In this document: piece after piece, positions 17,593 to 24,867 of the stretch
Numbering within the stretch: the stretch's first letter is position 1
How the letters are laid out: each line of letters begins with the position of its first letter
Assembly: GCA_963802375.1 (NCBI GenBank)
Contig: CAWDIJ010000010.1
Coordinates: 806,001 to 870,000 of the forward strand
From: JACDAN01 sp963802375
GTDB taxonomy: Bacteria > Actinomycetota > Thermoleophilia > Gaiellales > Gaiellaceae
DNA length: 64,000 nt
Direction: 5' to 3'
Program-made: the position numbers and the translations under genes
The notes under the pieces: generated by a model
The model's database searches: none
What the model was told of the DNA's origin: nothing
The model's input: the letters and a program-made list of their open reading frames with translations, nothing else

Positions 17593-17754
17593 GTGCCTCT
17601 GCAGGCAATGCTGCCCCGCTTCTGGATCGCGAGCACCAAGCCAGAGTGCGCACTCCGACGAGGCAAGGCTGGAGAGCCTTGGTGAGGAGGAGGGTGGGCT
17701 CTGGCGCCGCGTGACCGCGGGCCAGAAGCAGGCGCGTATTGCCTGGAGAGGCAC
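17593..17754 (-). repeat. Structured repeat element A, copy 1 (5' of rsmI)
   Basis: 162 bp, the same length as copy 2 (53499-53660) and about 86% identical by my hand alignment. The ends are inverted repeats of 17 bases with one mismatch (GTGCCTCT... / ...AGAGGCAC). Inside are nested stems: GCTTCTGG/CCAGAAGC, GCCAGAG/CTCTGGC, a local CCGCG/CGCGG hairpin and a central CAAGGCT/AGCCTTG hairpin. Relative to rsmI the 3' arm ends two bases before the start codon and contains its AGAGG. The other end lies three bases after the ROK gene stop. Confidence 0.85.
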
Positions 17755-17757
17755 GAA

Positions 17758-18669
17758 CTAAGCGGAAGCGTCGAGCGTCTCGAACCCGACGAGCGCGGCG
17801 CCCACCATCCCCGCCTCGTGGCCGAGCTCCGCGAGCACGATGCGTACGAACTCCCGCGGCAAAGGGAGCCCCTCGACCTTCAGCGTCTCGCGCGCCGGAC
17901 CCAGGATGAACTCCCCCGCGTCCGCGAAGCCGCCGCCGATGATCACGAGCTCGGGGTTGAAGATGTTCACGAGCGAGCCAATGCCGGCTCCGAGCCTGTG
18001 CCCGAGCTCGGCCAGGTCGGAGATCGCACCTTCATCGCCGCCCTCGGCCTCGTCGACCAGCCTGCGGGCGTCGGCGTCCGCCCCGAAACGCGCCCGAGCG
18101 AGTGCGTTCGCCGCCGACCCGGCCGCGAACGCTTCGAAGTGGCCGTGCCCCGTGCAGTCGCCCTTGCACGGTGGCCCGCCGTAGTCCAGGACCATATGGC
18201 CGAGCTCCGCGCCAGCGCCGACGGATCCGCGGAACGGCCGCCCGTCGAGGATCAGTCCGCCTCCGATGCCCGTCCCGAGCGTCAGCAGAACGAGGTTGGA
18301 CGCCCCACGCCCGGCACCGAGCTTCCACTCGGCGATCGCCGCAGCATTTCCGTCATTGTCGATCCCGACCGGGAGGCCGAAGCGGCTCATCCGGCCCCGC
18401 AGATCGACGTCGCTCAGCGGCACGTGGACGGAGGAAACGGCCCTCCCGGTTCGCTGGTCGATCTGGGACGGAATCCCCAATCCGAGCGCGGCGACGTCCT
18501 CTCCCAGCAGGGACTCCACGACCTCCTCCAGCGCCTGAAGGAGGTCCTCCTCGGAGGAGACCGGGGTCGGAACGGTGTGCCGCCGGTCGACGGTCCCGTC
18601 GCGACCGACGACGCCGGCATGGATCTTCGTCCCGCCGCAATCGACGCCGATGGCTCGGGGGGCGCTCAC
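17758..18669 (-). CDS. ROK family sugar kinase (glucokinase-like)
   Basis: 303 residues. ATP-binding GVDCGGTKIHAGVV at the N-terminus and GIDNDGNAAAIAEW with the catalytic Asp. The ROK zinc loop, usually C-x-C-G-x2-G-C, is altered to CKGDCTGHGHFEAF, so metal binding may differ. LGTGIGGGLILDG is typical of glucokinases; the exact sugar is not proven. GTG start 26 bases from the divergent LCP gene, with possible -10 TATGGT. Repeat element A follows its stop. Confidence 0.85.
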   Translation of the reverse strand: MSAPRAIGVDCGGTKIHAGVVGRDGTVDRRHTVPTPVSSEEDLLQALEEVVESLLGEDVAALGLGIPSQIDQRTGRAVSSVHVPLSDVDLRGRMSRFGLPVGIDNDGNAAAIAEWKLGAGRGASNLVLLTLGTGIGGGLILDGRPFRGSVGAGAELGHMVLDYGGPPCKGDCTGHGHFEAFAAGSAANALARARFGADADARRLVDEAEGGDEGAISDLAELGHRLGAGIGSLVNIFNPELVIIGGGFADAGEFILGPARETLKVEGLPLPREFVRIVLAELGHEAGMVGAALVGFETLDASA

Positions 18670-18679
18670 GAGCGGCGGC

Positions 18680-18686
18680 TACCATA
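18680..18686. promoter_or_regulatory. Possible bidirectional -10 between ROK kinase and LCP gene
   Basis: The start codons of the two divergent genes are only 26 bases apart. TACCAT (plus, 18680-18685) and TATGGT (minus, 18686-18681) overlap almost completely, each ten bases before its start codon. This would be one shared, near-symmetric -10 region giving leaders of only a few bases in each direction. Confidence 0.4.
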
Positions 18687-18695
18687 CCCCGCCGG

Positions 18696-19850
18696 ATGGC
18701 CCGCGAAGACAAGCCCTACCGCGTCTACCGCGGGGGCCGTGCCACGGGCGGCGTCCCCACCCTCCAGAGGCCGACGAAGCCCGAGCGGCGGAAGAGGGCG
18801 GTCCGCGAGGAACCGAAACCGCGTCGCTATGCCGGCCCCGGCCCCGCGAAGAAGCCGCGTCGCTTCGGCACGGGACGGATCATCACCCTGGTTGTCGTCG
18901 GGCTGATCCTTCTGCTGATCGGCTGGACGGTCGCCGGCTACCTCGCGGTGCGCCGCGGCATGCAGGAGGCCAACGACCGTCTCGGCGAGCCCGCCAAGGC
19001 GCAGTTGACTCCGGTGGACGGCTGGATGCTCTCGGAGCCGAGCACGACGCTCATCGTCGGCAGCGACCACTCCTCGCATCCCACGCGGCGCGGGAACCGG
19101 CTCGCCGACTCGCTGATGCTGCTCCGCACCGATCCCGACCACCACGGGATCACATATCTCTCCATCCCGCGCGACCTCGAGGTCGAGGTGCCGGGGTTCG
19201 GCCACGAGAAGATCAACTCGACGCTCCCGAACGGCGGGGCGGCGCTCACGATCCGGACGATCCGCGAGGCGTTCGGCATCGAGGTGAACCACATCATCCT
19301 CCTGGACATGACGGCGTTCCGGGAGGTCGTCGACGCGCTCGACGGCGTCGTGGTCGACGTCCGGAAGCCGGCTGTCACGAAGATCGAGTGCCCGTACCCG
19401 AGCGCCGCGCGCTGTGCGCGCTGGGGCGGATGGCGGTTCGGCCGAGGGCGCCAGGAGCTGGACGGCCGCCACGCGCAGATCTACGCGCGCATCAGGACGA
19501 ACCTCCTCGACCCGAGCGAGAGCGACCTTAACCGCGTCGGTCGCCAACAGCAGGTCCTCCAGGCGACCCTGGACGAGATGGTCAGCTTCGGCACCTTTCT
19601 CCGGCTGCCGTTCATCGGCGAGGACCTGGTCAGCCCGCTCACGACCGACCTCTCGACGAACGAGCTCTTCCAGCTCGCCTGGCTGCGGTTCCGCTCCTCG
19701 GAGGATCGAACGATCTACTGCCGGCTCGGCCTTACGGGCGACGGGGACGACAACGCGGCAGTGCTGTTGATGTTCGCCGGGACCTCGGCGATCCAGCCGC
19801 CGAGCCCGATCTCCGGCGCGGGCTGCCTCCGCGGGACGCCGCTGACCTAG
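18696..19850 (+). CDS. LytR-CpsA-Psr (LCP) family cell-wall glycopolymer ligase
   Basis: 384 residues. A basic, Pro-rich cytoplasmic N-terminus (1-60), one transmembrane helix (about 62-85, IITLVVVGLILLLIGWTVAGYLAV), then an extracellular LCP domain. Conserved acid and Arg residues sit in NRLADSLMLLRTDP and SIPRDLEVEVPG, followed by KINSTLPNGG and a late QELDGRHAQIYARIR segment. Such enzymes move polyprenyl-linked glycopolymers onto peptidoglycan or arabinogalactan. ATG at 18696 follows the divergent promoter. The frame is open far upstream, but that part is antisense to the ROK gene. Confidence 0.9.
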   Translation: MAREDKPYRVYRGGRATGGVPTLQRPTKPERRKRAVREEPKPRRYAGPGPAKKPRRFGTGRIITLVVVGLILLLIGWTVAGYLAVRRGMQEANDRLGEPAKAQLTPVDGWMLSEPSTTLIVGSDHSSHPTRRGNRLADSLMLLRTDPDHHGITYLSIPRDLEVEVPGFGHEKINSTLPNGGAALTIRTIREAFGIEVNHIILLDMTAFREVVDALDGVVVDVRKPAVTKIECPYPSAARCARWGGWRFGRGRQELDGRHAQIYARIRTNLLDPSESDLNRVGRQQQVLQATLDEMVSFGTFLRLPFIGEDLVSPLTTDLSTNELFQLAWLRFRSSEDRTIYCRLGLTGDGDDNAAVLLMFAGTSAIQPPSPISGAGCLRGTPLT

Positions 19851-19855
19851 GAGTG

Positions 19856-20134
19856 CTAGGAGGCCTCGGTGGCCGGGGCCTTCTTCTCGGGCTCCTTCTT
19901 GTCGCCCGAGTCCGGCTTGTCCGCCTTGTCGCCGTCGCGGGACGGCTTGCGGCCGCCGCGCCCGTAGTCCGTGGAGTAGAACCCCGAGCCCTTGAAGTGG
20001 ACGGCGACTGGGTGCAGCACGCGGGTCACCGGGCCCTCGCTGCACTCCGGACATGTCTCGGGTGCCGGCTCGTGGATGCCGTGAAAAAGCTCGAAAAGAT
20101 GCCCGTTCGGGCACTTGTACTCGTAGATCGGCAC
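19856..20134 (-). CDS. FmdB-type zinc-ribbon protein
   Basis: 92 residues. The opening MPIYEYKCPNGHLFELFHGI with CPECSEGP is the FmdB-family putative regulatory zinc ribbon, here with a C-x2-G and C-x2-C arrangement. GSGFYSTDY follows as in relatives. The last 35 residues are Lys/Asp/Glu/Pro-rich and disordered. It ends five bases from the convergent LCP stop. The cellular role of the family is poorly known. Confidence 0.85.
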   Translation of the reverse strand: MPIYEYKCPNGHLFELFHGIHEPAPETCPECSEGPVTRVLHPVAVHFKGSGFYSTDYGRGGRKPSRDGDKADKPDSGDKKEPEKKAPATEAS

Positions 20135-20156
20135 CCGGTCAGAGGATAGCTAGGGC

Positions 20157-20348
20157 CTAGGTCGGCCCCTGCTGCCGCTCCTCCATCGTCTCCTGGTAGC
20201 ACGGCGCCCCCTCGAAGGCGGCAAGGCCGACTGGACGCCGGTCGCGCCGGCGGCGTCGGCGCCTGGCCGCGGCCAGGACCGCGGACGCGCCCACGGCGCT
20301 GCCGATCAGGAAGGAGCGCAGTCGCCTCGCCTGGGTTTCTGCGTCCAT
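20157..20348 (-). CDS. Small basic hypothetical protein
   Basis: 63 residues from ATG 20348, upstream of the FmdB gene on the same strand. One weak hydrophobic stretch (FLIGSAVGASAVLAA, 13-27) is followed by a run of arginines (RRRRRRRDRR) and a Gln/Glu-rich end. It may be a short membrane-associated protein. I do not recognise it, and the evidence that it is expressed is only its position and clean start. Confidence 0.45.
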   Translation of the reverse strand: MDAETQARRLRSFLIGSAVGASAVLAAARRRRRRRDRRPVGLAAFEGAPCYQETMEERQQGPT

Positions 20349-20363
20349 GGGACGATCTTAGGC

Positions 20364-21167
20364 GTGAAGGTGATCTGCACCCTCGGCGACCTGCTGCTGG
20401 ACGTCGTCGTGAAGCTGAACCGGCCGCTCGCCGACGGCGACGACACGCACGGCAAGACACGGGCCGGCGCCGGCGGCCAGGCCGCCAACGTGGCCGCATG
20501 GGCGGCGGCGCTCGGCGCCGAGGCGCGCTTCATCGGCAAGCGAGGCGCGGACGGCGCCGGCGAGCTCGTCGAGTCTGACCTTCTCCGCCGCGCGGTCGAC
20601 GTTCTCGGGCCGCCTCCGGTCGGTCGGAACGGCGTTGTCGTGTCCCTCGTCGACCTGGACGGAAACCGGACGATGGTCTCGGACCGGGGTGTCGCGCCGG
20701 AGCTCGCGCCCGACGAGCTCGAGCCCGAGTGGTTCGACCGAGCGGACTGGCTCCACCTCTCCGGCTACTCGCTCATGGGCGAGCCGATCGGCTCGGCGGC
20801 CGAGCGGGCCGTCGAGCTCGCACGCGAGGCCGGGGCTCGGATGAGCGTCGACCTCTCGTCGGTCAACCTGATCCGGGAGTTCGGCCGCGACCAGCTCTCG
20901 GAGCGACTGGCACGGATGAAGCCGGACGCCGTCTTCGGCAACGAGGCGGAGCACGAGGAGCTGACGGTGGCGACGGACCTGCGGATCACCAAGCGCGGCC
21001 CGCGCGGCGCGTCGATGGACGGACAGCACCTGCCTCCGGTGCCCGGCGATGTTGTCGACACGACCGGCGCGGGCGACGCGCTTGCCGCCGGCTATCTCGT
21101 CGGCGGTCGCGAGGTCGCGATGGAGGCGGCGGCACGGTGCGTCGCCCAGCTCGGGACGATGCCGTGA
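20364..21167 (+). CDS. psuK: PfkB family kinase, probable pseudouridine kinase
   Basis: 267 residues. PfkB fold: GAGGQAANVAAWAAALG near the N-terminus and the anion-hole/catalytic DTTGAGDALAAGYL near the C-terminus. Function is inferred from context: its stop overlaps the psuG start (GTGA, 21164-21167), and PsuK plus PsuG convert pseudouridine to uracil and ribose 5-phosphate. GTG start at 20364, 15 bases from the divergent small gene. It is short for PsuK (about 310), so another sugar or nucleoside kinase is possible. Confidence 0.75.
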   Translation: MKVICTLGDLLLDVVVKLNRPLADGDDTHGKTRAGAGGQAANVAAWAAALGAEARFIGKRGADGAGELVESDLLRRAVDVLGPPPVGRNGVVVSLVDLDGNRTMVSDRGVAPELAPDELEPEWFDRADWLHLSGYSLMGEPIGSAAERAVELAREAGARMSVDLSSVNLIREFGRDQLSERLARMKPDAVFGNEAEHEELTVATDLRITKRGPRGASMDGQHLPPVPGDVVDTTGAGDALAAGYLVGGREVAMEAAARCVAQLGTMP

Positions 21168-22018
21168 TCCGGATCTCGGACGAGGTTCGAGAAGCCGACG
21201 CCGTCGTCGCGCTCGAGACGACGATCGTCGCGCACGGCTTTCCGCCGGGAGAGGGCGTGGCGGTCGGGCGGGAGAGCGAGCGGCGCGTGCGGGCGGCAGG
21301 TGCTGCGCCGGCCACCATCGGCGTCCTGGACGGCGAGATTCGGGTGGGGCTCACGGAGTCCGAGCTGGAGCGGTTCGATTCCTCGGCGCGAAAGGCAGGC
21401 CCACGCGACCTAGCGGCTTGTGTTTCAAGCCACGAAGTCGGCGCGACGACGGTGGGAGGAACGCTCGCCGTCTGCCGCGCGGCCGGGCTCCGCTTCATGG
21501 GCACCGGAGGAATCGGCGGAGTTCACCGCGGCAAGCGCTTGGACATCTCCGCCGACCTGCTGGAGCTCTCGCGCTCCGAGGTGATCGTCGTGAGCTCGGG
21601 AGTGAAATCGCTGCTCGACGTGGAGGCGACGGCGGAGATGCTGGAGACCCTCGGCATTCCGGTGCTCGGCTGGCGGACGGACACGATGCCCCGCTTCTAC
21701 GACGCGGCCGGCGGGCCGGCGGTGACGGAGCGCGTCGAGGACGCCGAGAAGGCCGTGCGCCTCGCGCGTCTCCACTGGAAGCTCGGCGGCTGCGGCGTGC
21801 TCGTCGCGCGCCCGCCCGACACGAGCATCGACGTGGACGACCTGATCGAGGAGGCGCTCGAGCAGGCCGAGCTCGAGGGAATCGCCGGCCAGGCGGTGAC
21901 CCCGTTCGTCCTGTCTCGGCTCCATGAGCGCAGCGACGGCCGCACGCTCGAGGTCAACAGGGAGCTCGCCGCGGCCAACGCGGGGCTTGCCGGAGAGCTC
22001 GCTGTGAACGTGACATGA
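21164..22018 (+). CDS. psuG: Pseudouridine-5'-phosphate glycosidase
   Basis: 284 residues. Splits pseudouridine 5'-phosphate to uracil and ribose 5-phosphate. Clear PsuG motifs: ALETTIVAHGFP near the start, FMGTGGIGGVHRG, VVSSGVKSLLD, the Thr/Asp-rich GWRTDTMPRFY, and the late EVNRELAAANAGLAGELA. The GTG start overlaps psuK by four bases and the stop overlaps the P1 peptidase ATG (ATGA), so the three genes are translationally coupled. Confidence 0.93.
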   Translation: MIRISDEVREADAVVALETTIVAHGFPPGEGVAVGRESERRVRAAGAAPATIGVLDGEIRVGLTESELERFDSSARKAGPRDLAACVSSHEVGATTVGGTLAVCRAAGLRFMGTGGIGGVHRGKRLDISADLLELSRSEVIVVSSGVKSLLDVEATAEMLETLGIPVLGWRTDTMPRFYDAAGGPAVTERVEDAEKAVRLARLHWKLGGCGVLVARPPDTSIDVDDLIEEALEQAELEGIAGQAVTPFVLSRLHERSDGRTLEVNRELAAANAGLAGELAVNVT

Positions 22019-22929
22019 AACACGAGCTGCGCTTCGACTTCCCCGGCCTTCGCGTGGGCATCGCGGAGTACGAGGAAGGCCCGACCGGCTGCACGGTCTT
22101 CCACCTGCCGCCCGGCGGCGCCGCCTGCTCGGTGGACATCCGCGGCGGCTCGCCGGGAACGATCGGCAACTACGAGTGGGCACACGCCGTGTGCTTCGCC
22201 GGCGGCTCGCTGTACGGGCTCGAGGCGGCGTGCGGCGTCGCCGCCGAGCTGATGGCGATGCGCGGCAACACGGTGGGCTGGGAGGACGTCGAGCTCGTTC
22301 TCGGCGCGATCGTCTACGACTTCGGCCGGCGCGACAACGCGGTCTACCCGGACGCCGAGCTCGGACGTCGGGCGCTTCGCGACGCACGCGAAGGCGTCTT
22401 CCCGCTCGGGCGGCGGGGTGCCGGGCGCTCGGTGACCGTCGGCAAGACGTTCGCGTTCGAGCAGGGCGAGTTCTCCGGCCAGGGCGGGGCGTTCCGCGAG
22501 ATCGGGCCGACGAAGATCGCCGTCTTCACGGTCGTGAACGCGTTCGGTGCGATCGTGGACCGTGACGGGACGGTCGTCCGCGGCCACTACGACGCCGAAC
22601 GCGACTTCCGCACGCCGCTCGTCGAAGCGCTCGAAGCGAGGCTCCCGAAGGCCGCACCTGGCAATACGACACTCACGCTCGTGGTCACGAACGAGCGGCT
22701 CCCCAGTCGCGAGCTCCGCCAGGTCGGCGCCCAGGTGCACGCGTCGATGGCGCGCGCGATCCAGCCCTTCCACGCTCTCGTCGACGGCGACGTGCTCTAC
22801 ACCGTTTCGACGAACGAGGTCGAGAACCCCGAGCTCACGAGCATGACGCTGGGAGTCCTGGCGTCCGAGCTGGCGTGGGACGCGGTGCTCAGCTGCGTTG
22901 ACGACGAGTCCGCAGCCAGTACCGGATGA
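22015..22929 (+). CDS. P1 (S58, DmpA-type) family peptidase
   Basis: 304 residues. N-terminal nucleophile-type aminopeptidase family that self-cleaves into two chains. The segment GNTTLTLVVTNERL matches the self-processing region, so a Thr would be the new N-terminal nucleophile (Ser in DmpA). ETxxL-type opening is absent, but GGAACSVDIRGGSPGT and GGSLYGLEAACGV are typical. Coupled to psuG by ATGA. Why a peptidase follows the pseudouridine genes is unclear. It overlaps the opposite-strand gene at 22889 by 41 bases. Confidence 0.85.
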   Translation: MKHELRFDFPGLRVGIAEYEEGPTGCTVFHLPPGGAACSVDIRGGSPGTIGNYEWAHAVCFAGGSLYGLEAACGVAAELMAMRGNTVGWEDVELVLGAIVYDFGRRDNAVYPDAELGRRALRDAREGVFPLGRRGAGRSVTVGKTFAFEQGEFSGQGGAFREIGPTKIAVFTVVNAFGAIVDRDGTVVRGHYDAERDFRTPLVEALEARLPKAAPGNTTLTLVVTNERLPSRELRQVGAQVHASMARAIQPFHALVDGDVLYTVSTNEVENPELTSMTLGVLASELAWDAVLSCVDDESAASTG

Positions 22930-23089
22930 AGTAGAGGGGGACGGCAATCCCCGCCGCGAGAAACGTCGCGATCCCCCAGGCGGTCGCGTGCTTGTTCCCA
23001 TGGCGGTCGGCGTGCGCGAACACGGCGAGCGAAGCCGCCGCCGCCAGCGCGATGACGATCACGAACTCGCCGAAGCTCAGCCGGTACAC
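22889..23089 (-). CDS. Small two-span membrane protein
   Basis: 66 residues from GTG 23089. Two hydrophobic segments (about 7-24 and 37-55) are separated by a polar, charged loop (HADRHGNKHA), ending in RTRRQRS. A PLDc_N- or SdpI-like small protein is conceivable, but I do not recognise it. Repeat element B copy 1 lies 21 bases upstream of the start. It converges with the P1 peptidase and overlaps it by 41 bases. Confidence 0.55.
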   Translation of the reverse strand: MYRLSFGEFVIVIALAAAASLAVFAHADRHGNKHATAWGIATFLAAGIAVPLYFIRYWLRTRRQRS

Positions 23090-23110
23090 CCGGCGGAGAC
23101 TACGGCGACA

Positions 23111-23274
23111 GGAGGGCTTGGCGGAATATCGCTCGTTGCCAGGGTGCGATGCTCGTTCTCAGGCAAGGACGCAGGGAGCGCCAGTATCGACTGAGATACG
23201 GGTACGACTGAGGACGCCGCCTGGGGGCGAGCAGCGCGGCCTGGTGGCACAGCCGGTATTTCGCTACACCCTCC
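23111..23274. repeat. Palindromic repeat element B, copy 1
   Basis: 164 bp. Imperfect terminal inverted repeats of about 21 bases (GGAGGGCTTGGCGGAATATCG against the reverse complement of the right end). The core GGACGCAGGGAGCG...GTATC(6)GATAC...CGACTGAGGAC is shared with copies 2 and 3. The right end coincides with the stop codon of the GYD gene (23274-23276). No reading frame is conserved between copies. Confidence 0.8.
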
Positions 23275-23558
23275 TAGCTGATACCGCCTAGAAACTCGTC
23301 GATCGAGAGCGCGGTCATCGTCTGGAGCTTCGCGCTGCCCCTCGCGCCGAGCGCGACGGAGACGCGGGCAATGGTCGCGGCATCGGGAGCCTCGACGACG
23401 TTGACGAAGTCGAACGGCCCCAGTGTCGCCCACTGGTGGAGCACCTTCGCGCCGAGCTCCTCGACGTCGCGGTTGACCTCCCTCAGCCGGTCCGGGTTCG
23501 CCTTCAGCGTCTGGACTCCCTGGGCGGTCAGAGAGGTCAGCAGGATGTAGGTGGGCAT
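23274..23558 (-). CDS. GYD domain protein
   Basis: 94 residues, the usual size of this small alpha/beta family: YILLTSLTAQGVQTLKANPDR at the start and GPFDFVNVVEAPDAATIARV in the middle, as in GYD-domain proteins of unknown role. ATG 23558 has a strong Shine-Dalgarno (AAAGGAG). The gene is flanked on both sides by directly repeated copies of element B (23111-23274 and 23594-23758), so the gene plus one element forms a repeat-bounded unit. Confidence 0.8.
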   Translation of the reverse strand: MPTYILLTSLTAQGVQTLKANPDRLREVNRDVEELGAKVLHQWATLGPFDFVNVVEAPDAATIARVSVALGARGSAKLQTMTALSIDEFLGGIS

Positions 23559-23593
23559 TCGCGGCTCCTTTCGGCGAGGGTGCGTGGGACTTT

Positions 23594-23758
23594 AGAGCTC
23601 GTTCCAGGATGCGGCTCGTCGTGTCGGTGTGATCTGTGGATGCGAGGCCTCGGACGCAGGGAGCGTTCGTATCGAATGAGATACGGACGCGACTGAGGAC
23701 CTGGCCTCGCGCCGCAGAGCACGGCGACAAGGCACAGCCTCATGCTGGAACGAGCTCT
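23594..23758. repeat. Palindromic repeat element B, copy 2
   Basis: About 165 bp, same orientation as copy 1. Terminal inverted repeats are near perfect (AGAGCTCGTTCCAG at both ends, then ATGxGGCT) although their sequence differs from copy 1. The core GGACGCAGGGAGCG, a CGTTCGTATC/GATACGGACG stem and CGACTGAGGAC are conserved. The right end touches the stop codon of the membrane-protein gene at 23759. The left end lies 35 bases before the GYD start. Confidence 0.8.
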
Positions 23759-24415
23759 CTAAGGCCGCTGCGGGTTCGCGAGCCTCGCCGACTGGTCGAA
23801 GTACAGCAGGGCCGAGCCCAGGAAAAGGAGCGGCGAGACGAGCACCAGCGGGATCAGGGCAGCGAACACCCGGCTTTGCTCGCCGAACTGACCGAGCAGG
23901 AACGCGAGCGTGATCGCGCTGATGAAGCCGACGATGAACAGCGCCGCGAGCGAGCCGAGCGCGTGCACGAAATCCACGCGGCCCAACGCGATCGAGCGGC
24001 GGACCGACTGGCGCAGTCCCTGCTTCTCGAGCAGCGCCACCGGTACCGCGAGCCCGAAGAACGCGAGCCAGATCAGGCCGGGGAAGATCAGCGAGACCGT
24101 CAGGAACGGGACCGGCGCGAAGACGAGGACGCCGAGCGGGAGCGCCGTGAGGATCGCCCTCCGTTCTGCGTGGACCCCTCCGGCGAGCAGGGTCGCTGCG
24201 ACGTAGCAAACCGTGAACACGAACGCCCCGCCCGTCGCGAGGAAGATCAGCCCCGTCCGGCCGGGAAGCGCGTTGACGGTCAGGACGACCACGAGCGGGC
24301 CGACGCCCAGGGCGAGCGCGGCCCAGAAGCGGCGGCCGTAGAGGCGCAGCGCCTCGGCGACGAGCTGCCCGGAGGTTCGCGTCTCGGGAGACGACGGAGG
24401 TGGAAGCTCGGGCAC
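23759..24415 (-). CDS. Multi-span membrane protein, unknown
   Basis: 218 residues. A Pro/Ser-rich N-terminus, then about six transmembrane segments. The RxSIALGRVDFVHALGSLAAL segment and the overall layout resemble the membrane domain found in glycerophosphodiester-phosphodiesterase-linked or DUF975-like proteins, but the match is weak. GTG start at 24415. It has no operon partner upstream: the divergent cupin promoter begins 25 bases away. Function unknown. Confidence 0.65.
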   Translation of the reverse strand: MPELPPPSSPETRTSGQLVAEALRLYGRRFWAALALGVGPLVVVLTVNALPGRTGLIFLATGGAFVFTVCYVAATLLAGGVHAERRAILTALPLGVLVFAPVPFLTVSLIFPGLIWLAFFGLAVPVALLEKQGLRQSVRRSIALGRVDFVHALGSLAALFIVGFISAITLAFLLGQFGEQSRVFAALIPLVLVSPLLFLGSALLYFDQSARLANPQRP

Positions 24416-24439
24416 GCGCCAACGCTAGCGCCCTTCACC

Positions 24440-24475
24440 TTGGAGGGCGCTCCGCTAGCGCCGTATATTTGCGCG
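24440..24475 (+). promoter_or_regulatory. Promoter of the cupin-formate dehydrogenase operon
   Basis: -35 TTGGAG (24440-24445), an 18-base spacer and -10 TATATT (24464-24469), six bases before the GTG at 24476, so the mRNA is probably leaderless. The 8-bp palindrome CGCTAGCG occurs at 24423-24430 and again at 24453-24460, flanking the -35; the pair is a candidate operator. Confidence 0.65.
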
Positions 24476-24865
24476 GTGGCGTACCGCGCTGTCCGTCCCG
24501 ACGAGCTCGAGTGGGAGACGCGTCCGACCGAGCCGGGTGAGCCTGAGCGGCACACTGCCCAGCTCACCGAGCGCGCCGGCCTACGGAACGCCCGCGCGAA
24601 CCTCTGGCGCTACGAGCCAGGAGCCAAGGGCCGCCGCCACCGGCACCCGAAGCAGGACGAGACCTTCGTCGTCGTCCGCGGGTCGTTGACGATGTACATC
24701 GGCGAGCCACCCGAGCGGCTCGGGGTCCCCCAGGGCGGGGTGATCCACATCGAGGCGGGGACGCCGCTCCAGATCCGGAACGAGGGCGGCGAAGAGTTGC
24801 TGCTCTACATCCATGGCTGGCCACCGGAGAGCGAGAACGCCGAGATTCTGGAGTCGGCGGTCTAG
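24476..24865 (+). CDS. Cupin-domain protein
   Basis: 129 residues, a single small beta barrel. Cupin motif 1 is RRHRHPKQDETFVVVRG, with two His and a Glu as likely metal ligands; motif 2 (GGVIHIEAGTPLQIRNEG) keeps a His. GTG start six bases after a good -10. It ends two bases before the formate dehydrogenase gene, so the two are co-transcribed. It may be a small-molecule sensor or isomerase linked to C1 metabolism; the sequence does not show which. Confidence 0.85.
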   Translation: MAYRAVRPDELEWETRPTEPGEPERHTAQLTERAGLRNARANLWRYEPGAKGRRHRHPKQDETFVVVRGSLTMYIGEPPERLGVPQGGVIHIEAGTPLQIRNEGGEELLLYIHGWPPESENAEILESAV

Positions 24866-24867
24866 CG

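Noticed and set aside
17590..17653. N-terminal extension of RsmI matching a similar extension on the M3-like peptidase
   Set aside because: The similarity comes from the shared DNA repeat element A. Both proteins have a proper start and ribosome-binding site after the element.
23111..23758. CRISPR-like array from the repeated B elements
   Set aside because: Only two copies here, 164 bp each, with a gene between; no short repeat-spacer pattern and no cas genes.
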